In this document: one piece after another, positions 1 through 10,024 of the stretch | How the letters are laid out: every line of letters begins with the position of its first letter | Position numbering within the stretch: position 1 is the first letter of the stretch | NCBI RefSeq assembly: GCF_008274625.1 | Contig: NZ_VTRU01000001.1 | Span: 434,001-498,000 of the forward strand | Origin: Chryseobacterium panacisoli | GTDB taxonomy: Bacteria; Bacteroidota; Bacteroidia; Flavobacteriales; Weeksellaceae | Reading direction: 5' to 3' | Length of the DNA: 64,000 nucleotides | The notes under the pieces: model-generated | What the model was told of the DNA's origin: nothing | Seen by the model: the letters and a program-made list of their open reading frames with translations, nothing else | Databases searched by the model: none | Program-made: the position numbers and the translations under genes

Positions 1-131
1 AATGCAAACAGAGCCGATTTTATTTAACATGAGTAAATTATTCTAAAATACTTATTTATTTCTCAAAATATTGAAATCTGATGTAATTTTTTAATTAATT
101 CTTTATAAACACTTTTTCCAGCGTATAATCA

Positions 132-719
132 TCAGTTTTTGATCCGCCGCTGACGGATTTTACTTAAGAATTGCGGAGTAATTCCAAGATAGGAAGCAAT
201 CTGTGTATTGGGAAGCCTGTTGGCCAGCTGAGAATAATGTTTAAGGAAAAACTCATATTTTTCTTCTCCTGTTGCACTTATATTCTGAAGTACGCGATTT
301 TGGAGCTCGATGAATTTCTGTTCGATAATCACTCTGAAATTCCTGTCGAATTTGGGATAATAAGTATAAAGATACCAAAGGTCATTTTTCTCAATCTGCA
401 AAACAGTGGACGTTTCAAGAGCCGCAATATACAATTGGCTTGGTTTCTTATTATGAAAACTGTCTATATCCACAATCCAGTCATTTTCTGCTGCAAACTG
501 GAGATTGTGCTCTTCTCCGTTACCATCTATATTGTACATTTTTAAACATCCTGAAACGACAAATGTATAATATTGACACACTTCATTTTCTTTCAGAATA
601 AACTGTTTTCGTTTGATTCTCCTTTCAACAAAACGTTCATTCAACACCTCAATTTCTTTCTTTGAAAGCGGAATATAGCCTTTAAAATATTCTACAAGCG
701 GAATGGTTTCTTTTGACAT
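132..719 (-). CDS. Crp/Fnr-family transcriptional regulator
   Basis: A 195-residue protein with a cyclic-nucleotide-binding-like beta-roll (about residues 15-115) and a C-terminal helix-turn-helix (about 165-190, around LPNTQIASYLGITPQFLSKI). This is the layout of the Crp/Fnr regulators common in Flavobacteriia. No cysteine cluster for an Fnr-type iron-sulfur centre is visible, so the effector is unknown. The C-terminal domain is compact and the protein is a little shorter than E. coli Crp. The gene starts with ATG and stands alone. The next gene (1050) runs the other way, so its target could be anywhere. The family call is firm; the regulated pathway cannot be inferred. Confidence 0.85.
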   Translation of the reverse strand: MSKETIPLVEYFKGYIPLSKKEIEVLNERFVERRIKRKQFILKENEVCQYYTFVVSGCLKMYNIDGNGEEHNLQFAAENDWIVDIDSFHNKKPSQLYIAALETSTVLQIEKNDLWYLYTYYPKFDRNFRVIIEQKFIELQNRVLQNISATGEEKYEFFLKHYSQLANRLPNTQIASYLGITPQFLSKIRQRRIKN

Positions 720-1049
720 TGTAAATAAAACTTGTTATATAAATTCTGAATAAATCACTATAACAATATATCAAAAAAAACCGAACGGATACACATATGA
801 AGAGCTTCAAAAAACAATATCAAAATACAGACTCAACCATGTTCTTTTTTATATCAATAATCATACAACAGTATACAGGAGCTCAAAAAGTAGATTATTT
901 GAATTTAAGAACTCATCTATAAGAAAAATTTTTGAAAAAATAAATACTTTACTTTCTGGTGTAACAAAATTTATCTGATTATATTGCATCTGTCTATTAA
1001 CAGGTGTTTCCCCCACTGAACAGACTAATGTATATACTTTTAAAAGCCG
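720..1049. other. AT-rich intergenic region between divergent genes
   Basis: About 330 bases between two divergent genes. I see no RNA gene or clear terminator. A 41-codon plus-strand reading frame at 797-922 begins with a hydrophobic stretch (FFFISIIIQQYTGAQ) resembling a signal peptide, but it stops soon afterwards. It may be a decayed remnant of a secreted-protein gene or chance. The last 20 bases before the gene at 1050 contain TATACTTTTA, only an imperfect match to TAnnTTTG. Confidence 0.4.
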
Positions 1050-1811
1050 ATGAAAGAATTACAAAAACTCACCAAAGATCAATTATACAAAAAACTCAAA
1101 GAAAAATCCGAAAATCTCTATACCACTGCTCATGAAGCGCTGGAAAACAATTTCTTCAATGAAAGCTCTTTAGATGAAGAAAGTCTTGCCGAGTTTCTTG
1201 AAATGCTGGATGATGAAACCGCAGAAAAAATAAAAGATGCTTCCCTTCACATTAATAATGAAAGTGATGCTCCGGAGATTGTCCTTATAGAAAACGAAAA
1301 CAGCACTTCCCTTGAATTGATTACTGATGAAAACGAGGGGTATAAAATCATTTTTATAGAAGAGGATATTCATTTATCCAAAACCCTTTTTGTTGAAGAC
1401 TACATCGTTCTTATTGCAGCAGGTAACATACAGGCAGAAAATATTATCATCAACGGTTCACTATACTGTTCCGGAAATGTGACCAGCAAAGTATTATTCG
1501 GAGCATCAGGCAATGATAATGAAACGTACATCGACGGAAGTATTATGACTTCTCTGATTGCAGAAAACGGACATTATACGGTTGCAGAAGGCAATATATA
1601 TTCCAGATATTTAATTAGTTTTCATAACGAAATCACCGGAAAAACCGGAAAGTTCATCGAAAATATCAGCCTGGAAAAACCCAGTGAAATTGGACTGCTG
1701 AATCCTGAAATTCTTGACGAAGACGGATATTTTGATGAAGATTCTTTTTTAAACTTTATTGATACCAATCCTCCGGATGCCTTATTTGTTAAACCGACGA
1801 ACTTATTTTGA
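1050..1811 (+). CDS. hypothetical protein with beta-helix-like, polymer-forming-type region
   Basis: A 253-residue protein I cannot name. The first about 65 residues are charged and helical (many Glu and Lys). From about residue 85 to 215 there are short strands separated by Gly/Asn turns (IIINGSLYCSGNVTS, YIDGSIMTSLIAENGHY), a pattern reminiscent of the right-handed beta-helix of bactofilin/polymer-forming proteins. No signal peptide or membrane segment is visible, so it is probably cytoplasmic. The next gene, a radical SAM protein, is on the same strand 122 bases downstream but has its own promoter-like box. Function unknown; the fold is an inference from repeat spacing. Confidence 0.6.
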   Translation: MKELQKLTKDQLYKKLKEKSENLYTTAHEALENNFFNESSLDEESLAEFLEMLDDETAEKIKDASLHINNESDAPEIVLIENENSTSLELITDENEGYKIIFIEEDIHLSKTLFVEDYIVLIAAGNIQAENIIINGSLYCSGNVTSKVLFGASGNDNETYIDGSIMTSLIAENGHYTVAEGNIYSRYLISFHNEITGKTGKFIENISLEKPSEIGLLNPEILDEDGYFDEDSFLNFIDTNPPDALFVKPTNLF

Positions 1812-1912
1812 TTCATCCCATAGAAACAGGTTGTCATACACCAGAACTCTAAAGACTTTTCATCACTGTTTATTATCAGGAGAAAAAATTTTTTTCTAAA
1901 AAAACTTTAGAA

Positions 1913-1920
1913 TAACTTTG
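1913..1920 (+). promoter_or_regulatory. promoter -7 box (TAACTTTG)
   Basis: TAACTTTG matches the Bacteroidetes -7 consensus TAnnTTTG exactly and ends 13 bases before the TTG start of the radical SAM gene. No clear TTG -33 element is seen 19-21 bases upstream. It supports a short leader and the TTG start. Confidence 0.55.
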
Positions 1921-1933
1921 CAAAAAATTTCTG

Positions 1934-4123
1934 TTGAAAGACCTGCTTCTTATTACTCCGCCTTTTACCCAACTTAACACTCCTTATCCTGCAACGGCTT
2001 ATATTAAAGGATTTTTAAATACCAAAAATATTTCCGGTTATCAGGTAGATTTGGGGATTGATGTTATTTTGGAATTATTCTCAAAAGACGGAATTCAGAA
2101 GGTTTTCAGCAAAAAAACTGATCTTAAGGATACCTCTGAAAATTCTCAGAGAATCTACGCCTTAAGAGAAGAATATATCAAAACCATAGATCAGGTTATT
2201 TTGTTTTTACAGGACAAAACGCCCACTTTGGCAAGACAGATCTGCAGTATGAACTTTCTTCCTGAAGCTTCCCGTTTCAACCAGCTGGATGATATGGAAT
2301 TTGCTTTTGGAAATATGGGACTGCAGGATAAAGCCAAACATCTGGCAACCTTATATTTAGAAGACATATCAGATTATATTGTTGAAAATATTGATGCTGA
2401 TTTTGGTTTCAGCAGATATGCGGAACGTTTGGGAAAAAGTGCCAATTCTTTTGATGAACTGTATTCAAAATTATCTGGAGGCTCAACATTTATTGATGAA
2501 TTTACTTTAAAAATTCTTCGTGAAAAAATAGAAACAGTTCAGCCGAAACTGGTTTGCTTTTCAATCCCTTTTCCCGGCAATCTGTACTCTGCTTTCAAAT
2601 GTGCACAATGGATCAAAAAGAATCATCCTCACATCAAAATTGCGATGGGCGGAGGTTTCCCCAACACTGAATTAAGAGAAATTAAAGATCAGAGAGTTTT
2701 TGAATTTTTTGATTTTATTACCTTAGATGACGGTGAACTTCCTATTGAACTTCTTCATCAAAATTTAGAAATTTCCAATGGAGAAGGTGAATTTAAAAGA
2801 ACTTTTCTTCTCGAAAATCAGGAAGTTGTTTATAAGAATAACTCGAAAAGACACGACTATAAACAAGCTGACATCGGTACTCCGGATTATACGGATTTAA
2901 GACTGGATCAATATATTTCAGTTATCGAAATCGCCAATCCCATGCACAGTTTATGGAGCGACGGAAGATGGAACAAACTCACGATGGCCCATGGGTGCTA
3001 TTGGGGAAAGTGTACATTTTGTGATATTTCTTTAGACTATATCAAGATCTATGAACCTATTTCTGCTAAAATTCTGGTAGACCGAATTGAAGAACTGATC
3101 AGAACAACGGGTGAAACAGGATTCCATTTTGTGGATGAAGCTGCACCACCTGCTTTGATGAGAGAGGTTGCTTTGGAAATCCTCCGAAGAAATCTTGTCG
3201 TTACCTGGTGGACGAATATCCGTTTTGAAAAAAGCTTCACCAGAGACTTATGCTATCTCCTGAAACTTTCAGGATGTGTCGCTGTTTCCGGAGGTCTTGA
3301 AGTGGCCAGTGACCGATTGCTGAAATTAATTGACAAAGGAGTTTCTGTAGAACAAGTTGCCAATGTAACAAGAAATTTTACAGAAGCCGGAGTTATGGTG
3401 CATGCTTATCTGATGTATGGCTACCCTACCCAAACCGTTCAGGAAACCGTTGATTCTTTAGAAATGATCAGGCAGATGTTTGAAATGGGAATTCTTCAAA
3501 GTGGTTTCTGGCATCAGTTTGCAATGACTGCCCATTCTCCTGTAGGAATGAAGCCTGAAGATTTTGGAGTAATTCCGGTAAAACAGGAAATTCTGTTTGC
3601 CAATAATGATATAGACTTTCAGGATACAACCGGAATTGATCATAATAAGTTCAGCTTCGGATTAAAAAAATCTTTGTTCAATTTTATGCATGGAGTGAAT
3701 TTTGAATTGCCGCTTCAGGAATGGTTTGATTTTAAAATTCCGAGAACAACTATTCATCCGGATTATATTCACGACTGTCTTTTAGAAGATGGCCAGTTTC
3801 AATTGAAGCTCAACTCCAAAGTTGTCTTTCTGACCAAAAATGTAATCGCTGAGAATCGCATAAAAAATAAAAAGAAATACTCCGGTACATATACGGTACT
3901 TACATTCCACTTAAAAACCAATATTGTGAAGGTTGAACTGGAACAGGAAAAGGCAGAATGGCTGATAAATATATTGGATGAGAATTCTATTGAAAACTCA
4001 AAAAAACCTACTATTCAACAACTTAAGAGTCAATTTGAAGAAAGTTTTGAAGATTTTGAACTGTTTTGGTTCTCAAAACCCATGCAGCAACTGAAGGAAA
4101 ATGGAGTGATTTTAAGCTTATAA
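1934..4123 (+). CDS. B12-binding-type radical SAM protein
   Basis: A 729-residue protein. The start MKDLLLITPPF resembles the first strand of B12-binding radical SAM proteins, and the N-terminal half (about 1-300) holds a cobalamin-binding-like Rossmann region (LVCFSIPFPGNLYSAF, IKIAMGGGFPN). The radical SAM core follows (about 345-560). Its cluster motif is HGCYWGKCTFCD, with Cys355, Cys360 and Cys363, so the spacing is CX4CX2C rather than the canonical CX3CX2C. Later core motifs include GGLEVASDRLL and MYGYPTQT. The start is TTG, 13 bases after a TAnnTTTG box. It stands alone, with no RiPP precursor or tailoring gene beside it. The substrate is unknown. The superfamily assignment is firm; cobalamin use is inferred. 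Confidence 0.85.
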   Translation: MKDLLLITPPFTQLNTPYPATAYIKGFLNTKNISGYQVDLGIDVILELFSKDGIQKVFSKKTDLKDTSENSQRIYALREEYIKTIDQVILFLQDKTPTLARQICSMNFLPEASRFNQLDDMEFAFGNMGLQDKAKHLATLYLEDISDYIVENIDADFGFSRYAERLGKSANSFDELYSKLSGGSTFIDEFTLKILREKIETVQPKLVCFSIPFPGNLYSAFKCAQWIKKNHPHIKIAMGGGFPNTELREIKDQRVFEFFDFITLDDGELPIELLHQNLEISNGEGEFKRTFLLENQEVVYKNNSKRHDYKQADIGTPDYTDLRLDQYISVIEIANPMHSLWSDGRWNKLTMAHGCYWGKCTFCDISLDYIKIYEPISAKILVDRIEELIRTTGETGFHFVDEAAPPALMREVALEILRRNLVVTWWTNIRFEKSFTRDLCYLLKLSGCVAVSGGLEVASDRLLKLIDKGVSVEQVANVTRNFTEAGVMVHAYLMYGYPTQTVQETVDSLEMIRQMFEMGILQSGFWHQFAMTAHSPVGMKPEDFGVIPVKQEILFANNDIDFQDTTGIDHNKFSFGLKKSLFNFMHGVNFELPLQEWFDFKIPRTTIHPDYIHDCLLEDGQFQLKLNSKVVFLTKNVIAENRIKNKKKYSGTYTVLTFHLKTNIVKVELEQEKAEWLINILDENSIENSKKPTIQQLKSQFEESFEDFELFWFSKPMQQLKENGVILSL

Positions 4124-4281
4124 AAATTTTCAATTTTTTCTCAGGGATTTTTGAAATTGAGAAATTTTCCATGAATTTTATTTTCTGAACGTATAAAAAC
4201 CTGTTTTGACAGGATCATCATATATCGCAAAAAACATATATCGGAATTTCTTACCATCATAGAATAAAATGGCAAAATATT

Positions 4282-4332
4282 CCCCTCCTCTGGAGGGGTG
4301 GCGAAAATTCAGAGAATTTTTGACGGGGTGGT
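4282..4332. repeat. intergenic double hairpin (CCCCTCC / AAAATTC)
   Basis: Two adjacent perfect hairpins: CCCCTCC-tct-GGAGGGG (4282-4298) and AAAATTC-aga-GAATTTT (4304-4320), followed by GACGGGGTGGTT. The layout resembles a dispersed REP-like element. A fragment of the tail (GCAGGGTGGTC) recurs near 36938, just before another repeat family, so the two families seem to lie together. Confidence 0.5.
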
Positions 4333-4373
4333 TATTAAAGCAAATCTCCGAAAATGACTAACTAATTTTTTAA

Positions 4374-4440
4374 GTTTTGGCTAAAGCCAAATGAATATCA
4401 TCTATAATAAAAAAACGGGCTAAAGCCCGTTTCTATTGAT
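4374..4440. repeat. REP-like doublet, copy 1 (GGCTAAAGCC / GGGCTAAAGCCC)
   Basis: Two stem-loops in tandem: TTTGGC-TAAA-GCCAAA, then an A/T spacer with ATGAAT, then ACGGGCTAAAGCCCGT, ending in TTCTATTGAT. Homologous copies lie at 36953-37019 and 41743-41810. Both stems are perfect in this copy. It sits in the 351-base gap between the convergent radical SAM gene and the secreted unknown gene. Confidence 0.8.
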
Positions 4441-4474
4441 ACAATATAAAAAATATATTTCTTTAATTAGATCA

Positions 4475-5293
4475 TTAATTAGGAGTTTCTTTTGAAACGG
4501 CACCCACAGATACTTTTTCCTGTATTTTAATAAAATTAGGATCCATAATAGCCATGCGTTCTGCAAGTGCTTTGTAGGTTGGAAATTTCAGGATTGAAGC
4601 TCTGCCGGACATTTCCTTGTAAATGGTAAAAGATTTTCCGCCTGCTGTCTTTAATTGCTTTGTGGTAGTAATATATCTCCCGATAAGTTTGCTTTTGGCA
4701 TCATAGATCTCAATATCTATAGGTGTTTTATCCATAATTATATCCTGTGAGCCGAAACTTACAGGCAGATTGGTAAAATATCCCACCGGAACACCATTAC
4801 TTAAGATCTCTCCCACTTTATTGACCTCAATATTCATCTTATCTATTTTCTTTCTGATCGTGTAAGCATCCTTGGTTTTGCTGTCCAGTTTTCTTTTGGG
4901 AACATTGGAAAAGATCTCATCCAGGTTTTTCACATTGATGCCTTTATTATCAATGATTTTAAGATCTTTTACCGAAGTAAAAACTGCTGATTTTTCTTCA
5001 CCGGAGAACGCTGAAGGTGATGAATAATCAATTTCAATCGTTTTGTCCCTGTTATATACTCTATTGATACTGATATAGCTGTCCCGAACAGAATCAACGA
5101 TACTTTTATCAATGAATTTTATAGTATACATCGGGGTCTCCTTCAGATCCATAAACGTATATTCGCTGGATTTGTTAGACAGTTTCGCTACCGGAATGCC
5201 GTCCAGATTGATAATTCCTCTTTTGGTCTTGATATTCTGAGCGTGGAGGAAAACACCCAGAACTGTAAAGAATATGATTATGCCTCTCTTCAT
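4475..5293 (-). CDS. secreted protein of unknown function
   Basis: A 272-residue protein with a clear signal peptide (MKRGIIIFFTVLGVFLHAQ, cleavage likely after Ala-Gln), so it is exported. The rest is mixed alpha/beta with no cysteines and no family motif I recognise. It starts with ATG. A terminator for the upstream atpDC unit lies between it and atpC, so it is probably transcribed separately. It could be a periplasmic or outer-membrane-associated protein particular to Chryseobacterium relatives. Export is well supported; function is not. Confidence 0.6.
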   Translation of the reverse strand: MKRGIIIFFTVLGVFLHAQNIKTKRGIINLDGIPVAKLSNKSSEYTFMDLKETPMYTIKFIDKSIVDSVRDSYISINRVYNRDKTIEIDYSSPSAFSGEEKSAVFTSVKDLKIIDNKGINVKNLDEIFSNVPKRKLDSKTKDAYTIRKKIDKMNIEVNKVGEILSNGVPVGYFTNLPVSFGSQDIIMDKTPIDIEIYDAKSKLIGRYITTTKQLKTAGGKSFTIYKEMSGRASILKFPTYKALAERMAIMDPNFIKIQEKVSVGAVSKETPN

Positions 5294-5318
5294 ACAATCA
5301 GACTTTTACAAATAAAAA

Positions 5319-5348
5319 AAGTGTAACACAAAGTTACACTTTCTTGAA
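5319..5348 (-). terminator. Rho-independent terminator after atpC
   Basis: Stem AGTGTAAC paired with GTTACACT around a 5-base loop. On the minus strand it is followed by a run of T (TTTTTTTATTT). It lies 24 bases after the atpC stop. Confidence 0.85.
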
Positions 5349-5371
5349 AATATATTTAGCTTTTCATTTAA

Positions 5372-5653
5372 TTATTCACAAAGGATAATTCCTTTATCAT
5401 GATTAAATTCTACAACACCGCTTTTGATAGCATAAGCAAAAACAGAGTCTTTTCCAGCTTCTTTGGTAAAGTTTTTAGCAAAAGCCTCATCAATAGAATT
5501 AGCATAAAGCTTTACATTACCTCCGATCAAAGAAGAAACAATTCCTGCGTGGTTTTTCATGATGTGAAATTCACCATTTTTTCCAGGCAACAATACTGAG
5601 TCTACTTCTCCTTCAAAAACTACGTATTCTGGTGTTAAAATTTTTATATTCAT
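5372..5653 (-). CDS. atpC: F1Fo ATP synthase epsilon subunit (short form)
   Basis: A 93-residue epsilon subunit carrying only the N-terminal beta-sandwich domain (ITPEYVVFEGEVDSVLLPGKNGEFHIMKNHAG is the family hallmark). The usual 130-140-residue form adds a C-terminal two-helix domain that inhibits ATP hydrolysis; here it is absent. Short forms are known in Bacteroidetes, so this is probably not a truncation. It links the F1 central stalk to the c-ring. It follows atpD by 98 bases on the same strand, in a gap that holds a tandem repeat and an inverted repeat. The other atp genes are not in the window. Confidence 0.93.
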   Translation of the reverse strand: MNIKILTPEYVVFEGEVDSVLLPGKNGEFHIMKNHAGIVSSLIGGNVKLYANSIDEAFAKNFTKEAGKDSVFAYAIKSGVVEFNHDKGIILCE

Positions 5654-5751
5654 TTAATTTAGATTAAAAGATTAAAAGATTGAAGATTAAAAGATTTTTG
5701 ACAAACATTATATGTCTCTCATCTCATGTCTAAAAATCTTATGTCTAATTA
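5654..5751. repeat. intra-operon tandem and inverted repeats between atpD and atpC
   Basis: Positions 5661-5696 hold an approximate 10-base tandem repeat (GATTAAAAGA, about 3.5 units). It runs into an inverted repeat with arms AAGATTTTTGACA (from about 5691) and TGTCTAAAAATCTT (about 5729-5744). The stem has no following T-run and may act as a processing or attenuation hairpin between the two genes. It resembles repeats in other gaps of the window. Confidence 0.6.
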
Positions 5752-7310
<1,559 letters not shown>

Positions 7311-7427
7311 TTGGTAAAAAAAAGATTTTTATCATGCTTTTGAGAATAGATTATTTTAGTATTATAACCATATAACCAAGAATCGGTGCAGCAATAGTCA
7401 GGTTATAGGTATTACTCCATTGTTATA

Positions 7428-7458
7428 TTGATACATTGGCACATTATTTCTATATTTG
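7428..7458 (+). promoter_or_regulatory. consensus promoter for ribF
   Basis: TTG (7428-7430), a 20-base spacer, then TATATTTG (7451-7458). This matches the Bacteroidetes promoter. The TTG inside the -7 box would be an in-frame start (7456) but cannot be transcribed from this promoter, which argues for the TTG at 7477. Confidence 0.75.
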
Positions 7459-7476
7459 CAGTCAAATTTTTCCGTT

Positions 7477-8403
7477 TTGAAAGTTTTCAAGAATTTTACA
7501 GATTATTCCTCACAGAAGCCTTTAGCATTGTCTTTAGGAATGTTTGACGGGGTTCATCTCGGGCACAAGAGCATTATTGATGAACTGACTAAAGTAGGTA
7601 CAGAGAACAATCTGGAAACCGCGATCCTTACTTTCTGGCCGCATCCAAGGTTTGTTTTTAACCCCAATGAAGATTTAAAACTTCTGAATACATTGGAAGA
7701 AAAGAAACAGCTTGTTGAGAAATATGGTATTGATAATCTGTTCCTGAAGGAATTTGATGAAGAATTCAGAAACTTAACCGGAGAAGAATTTGTACGTCAG
7801 ATTTTAATTGATAAGCTCAACGTTAAATACCTTATTATAGGATACGACCATTCTTTCGGAAAAAACAAAAGTGGAAATTTTGAACTTCTTCAGAAATTAT
7901 CCAAAGAGCTTGATTTTGATGTGGAACAAATGGAAGCAATCAATATTCACGAAAACAATATCAGCTCTACGAAAGTACGTAATGCCCTTTTAACAGGAAA
8001 TATTAAGGATGCCAACGAAATGCTGGGATATTCCTACTCTGTTTCGGGAACGGTAGTTCATGGGAAGAAAATCGGAAGAACAATTGGCTATCCAACGGCC
8101 AATATTGATACAGAATCAATTAAGCTTTTACCTAAAAAAGGAGCTTATATTGTGGAAGTATTTGTAAAAGGCAACCAGTATAAAGGAATGCTGAGTGTAG
8201 GAACCAACCCTACGGTAAATGGAGAGAAATTAACGGTGGAGGTTTATATCCTTGATTTTGACGGAGATATTTATGATGAAGAAATTACAGTAAGCTTCAG
8301 AGATTTTCTTCATGATGAAATCAAATTTGAAGGTCTTGAAAAATTGATTGAAAGACTTGATGAAGATAAAAAATTAACACAGGAGTATGATTTCAAGGAG
8401 TAA
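7477..8403 (+). CDS. ribF: bifunctional riboflavin kinase / FAD synthetase
   Basis: Converts riboflavin to FMN and FMN to FAD. From TTG 7477 the protein is 308 residues (MKVFKNFTDY). The N-terminal FMN adenylyltransferase domain has GMFDGVHLGH (about 21-30) and ISSTKVRNAL (about 165). The C-terminal flavokinase domain has GRTIGYPTANID (about 197-208). The reading frame extends seven codons further up to a TTG at 7456, but that codon lies in the -7 box, so I chose 7477. The gene overlaps the next one by 17 bases, indicating coupled expression. Assignment is secure. Confidence 0.95.
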   Translation: MKVFKNFTDYSSQKPLALSLGMFDGVHLGHKSIIDELTKVGTENNLETAILTFWPHPRFVFNPNEDLKLLNTLEEKKQLVEKYGIDNLFLKEFDEEFRNLTGEEFVRQILIDKLNVKYLIIGYDHSFGKNKSGNFELLQKLSKELDFDVEQMEAINIHENNISSTKVRNALLTGNIKDANEMLGYSYSVSGTVVHGKKIGRTIGYPTANIDTESIKLLPKKGAYIVEVFVKGNQYKGMLSVGTNPTVNGEKLTVEVYILDFDGDIYDEEITVSFRDFLHDEIKFEGLEKLIERLDEDKKLTQEYDFKE

Positions 8404-9433
8404 TAATTTTGATTTTTTAAGGCTTATTTTTGCAAGTCTTGTTATTATTACCCACTCCTATGCTCTTTCCGGAGATACTCAAGGAGATCCTTTATCACAA
8501 CTTACCAATAGCCAGATGGAATTCTCTTATCTTGGAGTTCATGGTTTTTTTATTATTTCCGGATATTTAATTTTTAAAAGTTTACTGCGCTGCAAAGGTC
8601 TCTCTGATTTTTACTGGAAAAGACTTTTAAGACTTTTTCCTGCCTTAATTGTGGTCCTTTTACTCACGGTTTTGCTGGCACCTGCAGTTTATGAAAGTTC
8701 CGTTCCTTACTTACAGAATAAATCCGTTTACACTTATATTCCTCAAAATATGACCTTATTCTTCAGGCAGAAAGGTATTGACGGCGTTTTTGAAAACAAT
8801 CCTTACAAACACAGCATCAATGGAAGTTTATGGACAATATGCTACGAATTCAGTATGTATGTAATGGTCTCTTTGCTATTTTTCATCCGTAAAAAGGCTT
8901 TTTTAAAAACTGTTGTTATCCTGTTATTTATATCAAGCTATATCTTAACTATTTTTCAGCCTTATTTTCTATATGGAGCGTTTGTAAAAATGGGGCTCGT
9001 AAGTACTCATTTTTATAATCTGATGTGTTTTTTTGCAGGGGGTATGGTATTGACTTATCTGAATATTAATAATAAAAGAACTGAAAACATCATCATTCTG
9101 CTTTCCTTGATTGTTCTTATCATCAGTTTATATTTAAATATCTTCAAATATACCTGTTATATTACGCTGCCTTTACTGGTTATTATTATTGGTGAGAAAT
9201 CTACCCGATATCTCAATAAAGTAGGAGAAGTAATTGGAGATACATCTTACGGAATTTATATTTATTCTTTTCCGATACAGCAGGCGCTCATGTATTTTTT
9301 AAAGCTTGACACGGTTATGCTTTTTATATTTTCATTACCGCTTTCAATTCTTCTGGGATATATTTCCTGGCACCTGATTGAAAAGAAAGCATTAGGATAC
9401 AAAGATTTATTTGCTAAAAAGGCTATTCAGTGA
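8387..9433 (+). CDS. acyltransferase-3 family membrane protein
   Basis: A 348-residue integral membrane protein with about ten hydrophobic segments. The start (SNNFDFLRLIFASLVIITHSYAL) is the acyltransferase-3 signature, including the membrane-embedded His of HSYAL, and YLGVHGFFIISGYLIF follows. These enzymes move acyl groups onto cell-surface sugars, lipids or antibiotics; the substrate here is unknown. The ATG lies inside the end of ribF, preceded by AGGAG, so translation is probably coupled. A terminator stem begins within its last codons. The link to ribF is probably only transcriptional. Confidence 0.9.
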   Translation: MISRSNNFDFLRLIFASLVIITHSYALSGDTQGDPLSQLTNSQMEFSYLGVHGFFIISGYLIFKSLLRCKGLSDFYWKRLLRLFPALIVVLLLTVLLAPAVYESSVPYLQNKSVYTYIPQNMTLFFRQKGIDGVFENNPYKHSINGSLWTICYEFSMYVMVSLLFFIRKKAFLKTVVILLFISSYILTIFQPYFLYGAFVKMGLVSTHFYNLMCFFAGGMVLTYLNINNKRTENIIILLSLIVLIISLYLNIFKYTCYITLPLLVIIIGEKSTRYLNKVGEVIGDTSYGIYIYSFPIQQALMYFLKLDTVMLFIFSLPLSILLGYISWHLIEKKALGYKDLFAKKAIQ

Positions 9434-9447
9434 TGAATAGCCTTTTT
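9416..9447. terminator. bidirectional terminator between convergent genes
   Basis: Stem AAAAAGGCTATTCA paired with TGAATAGCCTTTTT (4-base loop). A/T runs on both sides serve both the acyltransferase gene and the facing lipoprotein gene. The left arm is part of the acyltransferase coding end. Confidence 0.9.
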
Positions 9448-9449
9448 AT

Positions 9450-9941
9450 TTATTTCAATACTTTTAAGTATATTTTCTGAGGTTCACTATTGAGTTTCAC
9501 ATCAGGAAACTGTTTGTCATAATCAATAAAAACATCCCCTTTTTCATCCGCTTTTCCGTTTCCGTCAGAATCCCAGCTTATTGTTACATAATATTTCGCA
9601 GGTCCTGCAGGTTTTGGATTGATCTTGCTTACAGCATCCTTTGGTACTGGCAGATCAATAGTGAACGGTACAGATTTCTGCTCATATTCTTTTTCTGTAA
9701 TTAAAGTGGCGGGAGCATCTGCCAGTTTCTCATCCAATCCGTATAAGCTTACTTTAAGTTTTGGATTTTTAATTGTAAAGTTCTCTGTTCCTGAAAATTC
9801 TATTTTAAGATTATCAGATGGAGCTTCTGAAGCTGAGGCAGCAGAAGCCTGATTTTCAGCAGTACTTTTCTTTACTGGTTTAGTGCAGCTTGACAGCATC
9901 AATGTACCTGCTGCTACGAATAATAAAAGGTGATTTCTCAT
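9450..9941 (-). CDS. lipoprotein with EF-hand-like loop
   Basis: A 163-residue lipoprotein: the signal MRNHLLLFVAAGTLMLSSC places the lipidated Cys at residue 19, followed by a Ser/Ala-rich linker (about 27-45). The remainder looks like a beta-sandwich. A short acidic loop, DSDGNGKADEKGD (about 125-137), has the DxDxNGxxD spacing of calcium-binding EF-hand or dockerin loops. Function is unknown. It faces the acyltransferase gene across a shared terminator. Export and lipidation are clear; calcium binding is inferred from the loop alone. Confidence 0.7.
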   Translation of the reverse strand: MRNHLLLFVAAGTLMLSSCTKPVKKSTAENQASAASASEAPSDNLKIEFSGTENFTIKNPKLKVSLYGLDEKLADAPATLITEKEYEQKSVPFTIDLPVPKDAVSKINPKPAGPAKYYVTISWDSDGNGKADEKGDVFIDYDKQFPDVKLNSEPQKIYLKVLK

Positions 9942-10024
9942 TTGTTCTTTATTTTGTTACTATTAATCATGTATTTCACTGACCATAGATAACAAATTCC
10001 ATACCTTAAATTATTTTTATTCTT

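Noticed and set aside
171..545. 124-codon plus-strand frame inside the Crp/Fnr gene
   Set aside because: Lies entirely antisense to a gene with clear domain motifs; the encoded sequence has no recognisable domain.
797..922. 41-codon plus-strand frame with hydrophobic start
   Set aside because: Short, no promoter or terminator, no recognisable family; may be a remnant or chance.
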